Source: JBBAEA01 sp041656175 (GTDB lineage: Bacteria > Myxococcota_A > Bradymonadia > UBA4248). From it: DNA of 27,292 nt. The notes beneath the pieces are model-generated. The model saw only the letters and a list, made by a program, of their open reading frames with translations. It was not told where the DNA came from and did not search any database. This document shows, piece by piece, positions 1 to 5,779 of this stretch (position 1 is its first letter; every line of letters begins with the position of its first letter). Location of the stretch: assembly GCA_041656175.1 (NCBI GenBank), contig JBBAEA010000034.1, positions 1 to 27,292 of the forward strand. Direction: 5' to 3'. Both the position numbers and the translations under genes were made by a program.

Positions 1-17
1 GACGTGCGAACAAGAAA

Positions 18-36
18 GAAAAACCGTAGGTTTTTC
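18..36. terminator. short perfect hairpin near the left edge
   Basis: GAAAAACC, loop GTA, GGTTTTTC: an 8-bp perfect stem. It has few GC pairs and the T run lies inside the stem, so it could be a weak terminator for a gene left of the window or just a palindrome. No coding sequence was recognised in the first 500 bases. Confidence 0.3.
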
Positions 37-45
37 ATGAGACTA

Positions 46-90
46 GATTTGCGCAATCGAACGCAAGCCTGCGTGAGTGCAGCGCAAATC
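46..90. repeat. nested palindrome (cruciform-like)
   Basis: The outer arms GATTTGCGC (46-54) and GCGCAAATC (82-90) are perfect complements. They enclose a second hairpin, ACGCA-AGCC-TGCGT (61-74). The function is unknown. Confidence 0.5.
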
Positions 91-131
91 GTAGTCGGAA
101 TTGAGGAACTGAGCCCTTAGAACCCTTCTTC

Positions 132-247
132 TGTGTAACATATTGATTTTATTGACTTTATTTTGAAAACCCGCCTGGCTTTCGTTGTTTTAATCAGTGG
201 CAGGTTTGAAAGCTGGCCCCTACGGTTTTGCATTAATCAGAGCATCC
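132..247 (+). repeat. 116-bp dispersed repeat, copy 1
   Basis: This matches 2958-3074 over its whole length at roughly 85-88% identity counted by eye, in the same orientation. Both copies begin TGTGTAACAT and end near TAATCAGAG. The core has an inverted repeat around TTTGAAAGCTG that is perfect in the second copy and imperfect here. There is no ORF inside, which suggests a small non-autonomous repeat. Confidence 0.75.
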
Positions 248-288
248 TTAAGCGTTTTTTGCGCAGCCCTGACTAAGTAGCATAAACC

Positions 289-444
289 GCGGGGGTAGCG
301 CAAGATCACCCGAAGGAACGGTGCCTGAGCGCATTTTATGCTTTGGATGCGCGGATTGAGCGCATACAAAGCATAAAATCCTGCGCGAAGCCACCGTTCA
401 TGAGGGAAGCTTGCGCGTAGGGGGAAACTTCCCCCACAAAAAAA
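289..444 (+). repeat. palindromic element A (MITE-like)
   Basis: The element starts GGGGGTAGCGCAAGATCACC (291-310). Imperfect inverted arms run about 296-352 and 360-420; the inner 20 bp (333-352 against 360-379) differ at one position. It ends with CGTAGGGGG-AAACTT-CCCCCACAAAAAAA. Its termini match element E (21162-21317, opposite orientation): 18 of 20 bases at one end and GGAAGCTTGCGCG at the other. It lies just upstream of the tRNA-Leu promoter. No transposase is present. Confidence 0.75.
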
Positions 445-474
445 GAAAATATTTGACTATAGTTCAGATTTTTC

Positions 475-503
475 TTGACGAAAGCGGAGAATTTGCTTAT
501 TGC
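475..503 (+). promoter_or_regulatory. probable sigma-70 promoter of tRNA-Leu
   Basis: TTGACG (475-480), a 17-base spacer and TATTGC (498-503) place a start site about 3-5 bases before the tRNA. The -35 is good and the -10 is weak. Confidence 0.45.
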
Positions 504-513
504 TTCAAAGAGC

Positions 514-597
514 GCCGGGGTGGCGGAATAGGTAGACGCACCAGACTCAAAATCTGGCGAGGGCAACCTCATATCGGTTCGATTCCGATCCTCGGTA
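514..597 (+). tRNA. tRNA-Leu (anticodon CAA)
   Basis: An 84-nt class II tRNA. The acceptor strand GCCGGGG pairs with CCTCGGT (two G-U pairs), with discriminator A. The anticodon stem CCAGA/TCTGG encloses loop CTCAAAA, giving anticodon CAA, which reads UUG. A leucine-type long variable arm and a TTCGATT T-loop follow. The 3' CCA is not encoded and must be added by a nucleotidyltransferase. Confidence 0.93.
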
Positions 598-606
598 TTT
601 AAAAAG

Positions 607-633
607 GCTTGCAGAGATGCAGGCTTTTTTTTT
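607..633 (+). terminator. rho-independent terminator of tRNA-Leu
   Basis: GCTTGCA, loop GAGA, TGCAGGC (one G-U pair), followed by nine T. It lies 9 bases after the tRNA. Confidence 0.85.
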
Positions 634-761
634 GCCTAGATTTTGCTCTTAGAACGTGGCGCGAATAATGCTAAAGGCGCAGCCGCTTCACAAAAGCGTG
701 TTTTGGGCGCATACTGCGCGCGCGCGCAAGGAGCGACGCATCATTAATATGTGAGGATAGA

Positions 762-1721
762 ATGTCGAGAACGATTTTGCTTGCACTGGGTGGAAATGCT
801 ATTAAACGAGCGGATGACGAAGGGACCGCAAAGGAGCAGTTTGAGAATGTGTACGCCACATGCGTCGAGTTGGTAAAGCTGATTAAAGACGGTCACCGCT
901 TAGTGATTACCCATGGAAATGGCCCCCAAGCAGGGAATTTGTTGATACAACAAGAGGAAGGCAAAAGACTGGTGCCCGATATGCCGCTGGATGTGGTGGG
1001 CGCGATGACGCAGGGACAGCTGGGCTACATGTTCTCGCAGGCGCTGGGCAATTTGCTCAAACGTGAAGGCATAGAGCGACCTGTCGCGGCGTTGGTAAAC
1101 CAGGTGCTGGTGAGTGAAGATGACCCCGATTACAAGAATCCTTCCAAGCCTGTGGGACCGTTTTTTAACGAAAAAGAGGTCGAAGTTTTGCGCGAGCAAA
1201 AGCCGAATTGGGTCATTAAAGAGGTGAAGCCCAAAACGGTGGAAAAGCGTTTTCGCCGCGTAGTTGCTTCACCTGCACCGCTTGCCAATATTGAACATGA
1301 GGTGATTAGTAAGCTCATCGACGCGGGCGTAATCGTTATAGTTTCGGGCGGCGGTGGCGTACCTGTGGTGCGCACAGCCGAAGGCCTCCTTGAAGGCAGT
1401 GCCGCGGTTATCGACAAAGACTTGGCGGGCGCAAAACTCGCCGAGATCATCGGCGCGCACACGCTACTCATTTTAACAGACGTTCCCAACGCGATGTTAA
1501 ACTACGCGACCCCTCAGCAGCGTCCGATCGAGCGCGTCTCGCTCTCCGAAATGCGCGAACTGGCCAAAGAAGGCGACTTTTTGGCTGGATCCATGGGTCC
1601 AAAGGTGAGTGCTTGTATGGAATTTGTCGAAAAGGGTGGTAGTTGTGCCATCATTACGTCGCTGGAACACGCATACGACGCCATCAAAGAAGGCTTTGGT
1701 ACGCAGATAGTGCCCGATTAA
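762..1721 (+). CDS. arcC: carbamate kinase
   Basis: Carbamate kinase interconverts ATP plus carbamate and ADP plus carbamoyl phosphate in the cytoplasm. It usually makes ATP at the end of arginine-deiminase or purine and agmatine catabolism. The 319-residue length is normal for this amino-acid-kinase-fold family. Visible motifs are the N-terminal LLALGGNAI, THGNGPQAG, an SGGGGVPV loop, VIDKDLAGAKLA and the C-terminal GSMGPKV nucleotide-binding segment. The start ATG has GAGGA 6 bases upstream. No arcA, arcB or other arginine-pathway gene is nearby, so the pathway it serves cannot be read from context. Confidence 0.95.
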   Translation: MSRTILLALGGNAIKRADDEGTAKEQFENVYATCVELVKLIKDGHRLVITHGNGPQAGNLLIQQEEGKRLVPDMPLDVVGAMTQGQLGYMFSQALGNLLKREGIERPVAALVNQVLVSEDDPDYKNPSKPVGPFFNEKEVEVLREQKPNWVIKEVKPKTVEKRFRRVVASPAPLANIEHEVISKLIDAGVIVIVSGGGGVPVVRTAEGLLEGSAAVIDKDLAGAKLAEIIGAHTLLILTDVPNAMLNYATPQQRPIERVSLSEMRELAKEGDFLAGSMGPKVSACMEFVEKGGSCAIITSLEHAYDAIKEGFGTQIVPD

Positions 1722-1761
1722 GGGGCTTGGTTTTTAGGGGAAGGGGGATTTTGTGCCAAAA

Positions 1762-1791
1762 ACAGAGCGTTTCTCTTTTTGCAAGCTCTGT
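1762..1791 (+). terminator. possible hairpin downstream of arcC
   Basis: ACAGAGC and GCTCTGT form a 7-bp stem around a 16-base T-rich loop, about 40 bases after the arcC stop. No clear T-tract follows, so termination is doubtful. Confidence 0.3.
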
Positions 1792-1841
1792 GAACTTGTG
1801 TTTTTGTTATGTGTCAATGCGTTAATAGCTAAGGTTAAACG

Positions 1842-2909
1842 ATGTTATTAAAGGAAGCCGCAGGGCAGATTATTATCGCGGGTTACGAGGGGGAGCGTCC
1901 GAGCATTCCTCTTGAAGGTGCCATAAAGACGGGAAAAATCGGCGGCGTCATATTGTTTAGGCGAAATTTTACTTCGCTTGAGCAGATCGCCGCACAAAAC
2001 GAAGTCCTAGCATCGATGGCGCCTGAGGGATTTCCCTTGTTTTTGTGTGTCGACCAAGAAGGAGGAAAGGTTCAGCGTATTAAGGGAGACTTAGCTGCGA
2101 CTACGCTTCCTGCCGCCATGCAGTGCATGGGCAAAAAAACCGAGACTGTGTATGAACTCGGACGCGTGATGGCCAAGGAATTGAAGGCACTGGGCTTTAA
2201 TCTTAATTTTGCGCCTGTTGTCGATATACACACAAACCCCGAAAATCCTATTATAGCGGATCGCGCTTATGCTTGTACAAAAGAGGAAGTTTCTCTTTAT
2301 TCGAGACAAATTATACGGGCGCACAACGATATAGGCATAGCGAGTTGTGCAAAACACTTCCCTGGGCACGGCGACACGGACAGCGATAGCCATACATCGC
2401 TACCGGTATTAAACTTTAATATCGATGCGTTGCGAGAGCGCGAGTTAGTGCCGTTTGTAAGCGCCATTGAAGAGGGAGTTCCGATGATTATGACTGCGCA
2501 TATACTATTGCCAAATATGGGAACGAGGCATCCAGCGACGCTATCGTCCTGTCTTATTGATGATGTATTGCGCAAAGAACTCGGTTTTGAGGGCGTTATC
2601 GTATCGGATGATCTAGAAATGGACGCTATCGTCGACAACTACAGTATTATCAGAGCCACAGTGCTTGGCTTACACGCGGGCGTTGACGCTTTTATCGTTA
2701 GTAAGAGCCAAAGACTTTGGCACAATTTGCGCGACCAGCTCGTGAAGGCCGCCGAGGATGATGAGCAACTGCGAAACGCCATACACGTGGCGGCGGAACG
2801 CGTGCTTGAGTGCAAAAAGCGCTATAAAGCTGAAGTTTCGTCGGATTGGCAAAAGATTGTTGCTTGTAAGGAGCATCGCGAATTTATCCAAAAGCATTTT
2901 AATGGTTAA
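1842..2909 (+). CDS. nagZ: beta-N-acetylhexosaminidase (glycoside hydrolase family 3)
   Basis: NagZ removes N-acetylglucosamine from anhydromuropeptides during peptidoglycan recycling in the cytoplasm. No signal peptide is visible, which fits. The 355-residue single-domain TIM-barrel length is typical of bacterial NagZ. Signature motifs are VDQEGGKVQR, the flexible-loop sequence KHFPGHGDTDSDSH starting at residue 171 (source of the general acid His-Asp pair) and VSDDLEM at 254-260, where Asp256 is the expected nucleophile. Upstream TAAGG serves as the ribosome binding site. The gene follows arcC by 120 bases on the same strand, with no sign of functional linkage. Confidence 0.93.
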   Translation: MLLKEAAGQIIIAGYEGERPSIPLEGAIKTGKIGGVILFRRNFTSLEQIAAQNEVLASMAPEGFPLFLCVDQEGGKVQRIKGDLAATTLPAAMQCMGKKTETVYELGRVMAKELKALGFNLNFAPVVDIHTNPENPIIADRAYACTKEEVSLYSRQIIRAHNDIGIASCAKHFPGHGDTDSDSHTSLPVLNFNIDALRERELVPFVSAIEEGVPMIMTAHILLPNMGTRHPATLSSCLIDDVLRKELGFEGVIVSDDLEMDAIVDNYSIIRATVLGLHAGVDAFIVSKSQRLWHNLRDQLVKAAEDDEQLRNAIHVAAERVLECKKRYKAEVSSDWQKIVACKEHREFIQKHFNG

Positions 2910-2957
2910 GGAGACTCTGATCTATTTGTGGGGCTAGCGCCCATGGAAGCCGATTTG

Positions 2958-3074
2958 TGTGTAACATCTTGATTTTATTGACTTTATTTTGAAGGCTCGC
3001 CTAACTTTCGTTGTTTTAATCAAGGGCAGCTTTGAAAGCTGCCCCCTACAGTTTTACCAATAATCAGAGTATCC
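2958..3074 (+). repeat. 116-bp dispersed repeat, copy 2
   Basis: This is the second copy of the repeat at 132-247. The core GGGCAGCTTT-G-AAAGCTGCCC is a perfect 10-bp inverted repeat here. It sits directly before the AmaP-like gene and ends 14 bases upstream of its ATG, so it probably lies in that gene's 5' region. Confidence 0.75.
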
Positions 3075-3088
3075 CTGAGAAAGATCCC

Positions 3089-3616
3089 ATGAAAGCACTG
3101 CATAAAATAATATACTCGAGTTTACTACTGCTTTGCATAGCCGCGATCGCTACTTTTGCGGCAACGCTGCTTCAAGTTCTAGCGATCGATCACGATCGCC
3201 TGCAACAATTGGATCAGTTTATTACCACGGGGCCTCGCTGGCAAATTACGTCGTTGGTGATTCTGTCGATGTCGATGCTAATTATTTTGTTCGTGCTTTT
3301 TTGGCGAGTATGGCGAAGTGCGAAGCTTAATTACAGAGTATTTGGAGAGAAAACCAAAGATGCTTTTGTAACACGAAAGAGCGTTGAATCTATCGCACAA
3401 AGTATTGTTGCCGACTACGAAGGCGTTATAGGGAATCGCTGCTCATCATCGCCTTCACGCGATGGAATTAAGCTGAACTATAAAATTACCGTGCAACAAG
3501 GTGTATTGATACCAGAGCTCGTCAATAGGGTGCAGGAGCATGCAAAACACGAGCTGGAGTCGCAGCTTGGCGTTAAAATCGTGAATATTGTTACGAATGT
3601 GCATTTTAGAACTTAA
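3089..3616 (+). CDS. AmaP/Asp23-like two-helix membrane protein
   Basis: The protein has 175 residues. Two hydrophobic segments (about 5-30 and 50-75) are followed by a cytoplasmic tail of about 95 residues starting RVFGEKTKDAFVTRKSVESI and ending in an alternating beta/alpha pattern. That layout and order resemble AmaP, the membrane anchor for Asp23-type alkaline shock proteins, whose tail is an Asp23-like domain. No asp23 gene is in this window. A TTG 57 bases upstream would extend the frame, but it falls inside the repeat hairpin. The ATG at 3089 is preferred because the hydrophobic segment follows at once; its ribosome binding site (GAGA) is weak. The assignment is from memory of the family. 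Confidence 0.5.
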   Translation: MKALHKIIYSSLLLLCIAAIATFAATLLQVLAIDHDRLQQLDQFITTGPRWQITSLVILSMSMLIILFVLFWRVWRSAKLNYRVFGEKTKDAFVTRKSVESIAQSIVADYEGVIGNRCSSSPSRDGIKLNYKITVQQGVLIPELVNRVQEHAKHELESQLGVKIVNIVTNVHFRT

Positions 3617-3734
3617 GCTGCTCTGAACTACGGGAGCTTGTAGGGATACCCAAAACGTGGCTAGCATGGGGAGTGGTTTTTTGGGCAAAGGTCGTTGAGA
3701 GCAGAATACTTTGATCCAAGAGCTAAAAAAAAGC

Positions 3735-3763
3735 TTGACATAAAACAGATTGCCTGTTAATTA
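3735..3763 (+). promoter_or_regulatory. promoter of tRNA-Val
   Basis: A perfect TTGACA (3735-3740) is followed by an AT-rich -10 region, either GTTAAT (15-base spacer) or TAATTA (17-base spacer). The tRNA starts about 40 bases downstream. Confidence 0.55.
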
Positions 3764-3802
3764 GCAGCGCAACGGTTGCTTCGCTTGCGTGGAACACCGT
3801 AC

Positions 3803-3874
<72 letters not shown>

Positions 3875-3901
3875 TCAGAGCTTTAGCAAAAAGCTCACAG
3901 G

Positions 3902-3927
3902 CACCCTGAATGATTTCAGGGTGTTTT
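3902..3927 (+). terminator. terminator or attenuator between tRNA-Val and rpmI
   Basis: CACCCTGAA, loop TGAT, TTCAGGGTG: a perfect 9-bp stem followed by TTTT. It lies 46 bases before the rpmI start. It may end the tRNA transcript or act as a leader attenuator; L20 operons are often controlled by leader RNA structures, but no L20-binding fold was verified here. Confidence 0.7.
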
Positions 3928-3972
3928 ACTTTGCGCAGAATTCGTGTCTGCGTAAGAACTAGGAGAAGACGT

Positions 3973-4170
3973 ATGCCTAAAATGAAGACAAAGCGAGGAG
4001 CGGCAAAGCGTTTTAAAGCGACGGGCACGGGAAAAATCGTGCGTCATAGCGCGTATCGCAGCCACTTGCTTACATGCAAGACGACAAAGCAAAAGCGCAG
4101 ACTTCGTAAGTCATCGATTGTTGACTTGAGTAACGTAAAAGCTTTGAAGGTGTGTTTACCGTATTTGTAG
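3973..4170 (+). CDS. rpmI: 50S ribosomal protein L35
   Basis: The 65-residue, very basic protein is standard for bL35. It starts PKMKTKRGAAKRFKATGTGK and contains the typical SHLLTCKTTKQKRRLRKS stretch. AGGAG lies 7 bases upstream of the chosen ATG; an in-frame ATG further upstream falls inside the terminator hairpin and is rejected. It is followed after 84 bases by rplT, the usual order. The usual preceding gene infC is absent and is replaced by tRNA-Val. Confidence 0.95.
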   Translation: MPKMKTKRGAAKRFKATGTGKIVRHSAYRSHLLTCKTTKQKRRLRKSSIVDLSNVKALKVCLPYL

Positions 4171-4254
4171 CTAAGGGATTGACGTAGGGCAGTGCCGGGA
4201 TAAAGCGTGAGCCGATGGCTTTCCTCCGTGTATTGTTCGTTTAAGAGGTAAAAA

Positions 4255-4599
4255 ATGGCAAGGACAAAAACTGGTGTTAAGAGAAGAAGGTCGCATAAGG
4301 CTTGGCTAAAACTGGCCAAGGGTTTGCGAGGTGGACGCAAGCGTTTCCGCCAAGCGAAGTCAACCGTTATCCGCGGTTTGGTGTATGCCTATCGCGATAG
4401 GCGCACAAAAAAGCGTGAATTCCGCCGACTGTGGATCGCTCGTATTAACGCCGCCATGCGCGACATGGATAAGAACTACAGCACCCTTATTGCTGCACTG
4501 AAAAAAGCCAATATCGAAATTGATCGCAAGGTTCTCGCCGATATTGCTGTGCATGATGCTGAGGGATTGAAGGCTATTGCAAAGGCCGCTGGAATATAG
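4255..4599 (+). CDS. rplT: 50S ribosomal protein L20
   Basis: The 114 residues match the usual bL20 length. The N-terminal tail ARTKTGVKRRRSHKAWLKLA, then KGLRGGRKRFR and RDRRTKKREFRRLWIARINA, are family hallmarks. L20 assembles early on 23S rRNA and in many bacteria represses its own operon. An AAGAGG ribosome binding site lies just upstream. The gap after rpmI contains TTGACG-16-TAAAGC, which could be a weak internal promoter. Confidence 0.96.
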   Translation: MARTKTGVKRRRSHKAWLKLAKGLRGGRKRFRQAKSTVIRGLVYAYRDRRTKKREFRRLWIARINAAMRDMDKNYSTLIAALKKANIEIDRKVLADIAVHDAEGLKAIAKAAGI

Positions 4600-4616
4600 T
4601 GCGATACTAAATTTTG

Positions 4617-4648
4617 AAAGCGTTCCTCGAGCGGGGAGCGCTTTTTTT
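4617..4648 (+). terminator. rho-independent terminator after rplT
   Basis: AAAGCGTTCCT pairs with GGGGAGCGCTTT (a few G-U pairs) around a short CGAGC loop, followed by seven T. It separates the ribosomal protein genes from pheST. Confidence 0.85.
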
Positions 4649-4676
4649 ATAGCTATTATGCGCCACAAAACTGGTG

Positions 4677-4682
4677 TAAAAT
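4677..4682 (+). promoter_or_regulatory. possible -10 box for pheST
   Basis: TAAAAT lies 34 bases before the pheS ATG and after the rplT terminator, where a new promoter is expected. No convincing -35 accompanies it. Confidence 0.3.
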
Positions 4683-4715
4683 ACTTTGAGTTAACTACTT
4701 TTAGCGCAAAAAATT

Positions 4716-5747
4716 ATGTCAAAAGATGCGATATGGGCAAAACTGCAAGAGATGCTCAATAGTGGTATAGATGACGCCACTAAAGCTAACAACATGGATG
4801 AACTCAACCATGTGAAGAAGCAGTATTTAGGTAAAAAAGGCGCTGTGCAAGCACAAATGCGCTATATGAAGGAGCTTAATAGTGCGGAAAAGCCTGAGTT
4901 TGGGGCAAAGATTAATGAAATCAAGGCTAGCTTAGAGAAAGCTTTTTTTGATGCTGAGCAAGCGCTGCAAGACATGGCACTGAGTTGTGATTTGTCGCGT
5001 AAACTCGATCTTACCCTTCCTGGGCGACGCAAAAGTGCAGGGACCGAGCATCCGTTGCGAAAAGTACAGCGAGAAATCGAAAATATTTTCTTGCAAATGG
5101 GTTTTGAGATCGCGCGTGGGCCTCAAGCGGAGTGGGATTACTTCAACTTTGAAGCGCTCAACTTCCCCCCCGATCACCCCGCTCGTGATATGCAGGATAC
5201 TTTAGTCCTAAAGAACGGTGCGTTGCTTCGTACGCATACAAGCCCTGTGCAAATTCGTACCATGCTTAGCTATGAGCCGCCTATTCGTATTATCGCGCCT
5301 GGTGCGGTGTACCGGCGCGATGATGACATTACGCACTCGCCGCTCTTTCACCAGATTGAGGGTTTGCATATAGAGAAAGGGCTACATCTTGGTCATCTCA
5401 AGGGTATTTTACAGCTCTTTGCGCAACGACTCTTTGGTTGTCATACGCAAATTCGTCTCAGACCGAGTTTTTTCCCCTTCACGGAGCCTAGCGTTGAGAT
5501 CGACATTGGCTGCATCTTTTGTAAACAAGCGGGTTGCCGTATTTGCAAACAAAGCGGCTGGATCGAGATTTTAGGCGCAGGCATGGTCGATCCCAAAGTC
5601 CTTGAAGCGTGTCATATTGATGCGGAGGAGTGGACTGGCTGGGCCTTTGGTATAGGGATCGAACGTGTTGCTATGTTGTTGCACGGTATCTCCGATATTA
5701 GGCTGTTTTTTGAAAGTGATCGCAGGTTTTTGTCGAACTTTGCCTAA
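4716..5747 (+). CDS. pheS: phenylalanyl-tRNA synthetase alpha subunit
   Basis: This is the catalytic subunit of the alpha2-beta2 enzyme that charges tRNA-Phe. The 343-residue length is typical. An N-terminal coiled-coil tRNA-binding arm spans about 1-90. The class II core includes GPQAEWDYFNFEALNFP, motif 2 YRRDDDITHSPLFHQIEG (about 197-214) and motif 3 GWAFGIGIERVAML (about 308-321). There is no recognisable Shine-Dalgarno before the ATG, which is unusual next to its neighbours. pheT follows after 32 bases in what is surely one operon. Confidence 0.96.
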   Translation: MSKDAIWAKLQEMLNSGIDDATKANNMDELNHVKKQYLGKKGAVQAQMRYMKELNSAEKPEFGAKINEIKASLEKAFFDAEQALQDMALSCDLSRKLDLTLPGRRKSAGTEHPLRKVQREIENIFLQMGFEIARGPQAEWDYFNFEALNFPPDHPARDMQDTLVLKNGALLRTHTSPVQIRTMLSYEPPIRIIAPGAVYRRDDDITHSPLFHQIEGLHIEKGLHLGHLKGILQLFAQRLFGCHTQIRLRPSFFPFTEPSVEIDIGCIFCKQAGCRICKQSGWIEILGAGMVDPKVLEACHIDAEEWTGWAFGIGIERVAMLLHGISDIRLFFESDRRFLSNFA

Positions 5748-5779
5748 CGATTACGCTCTGACTCTGTGAAGGTCTTATC

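Noticed and set aside
411..602. 63-codon plus-strand frame across tRNA-Leu
   Set aside because: It runs through a clear tRNA and the palindromic element A.
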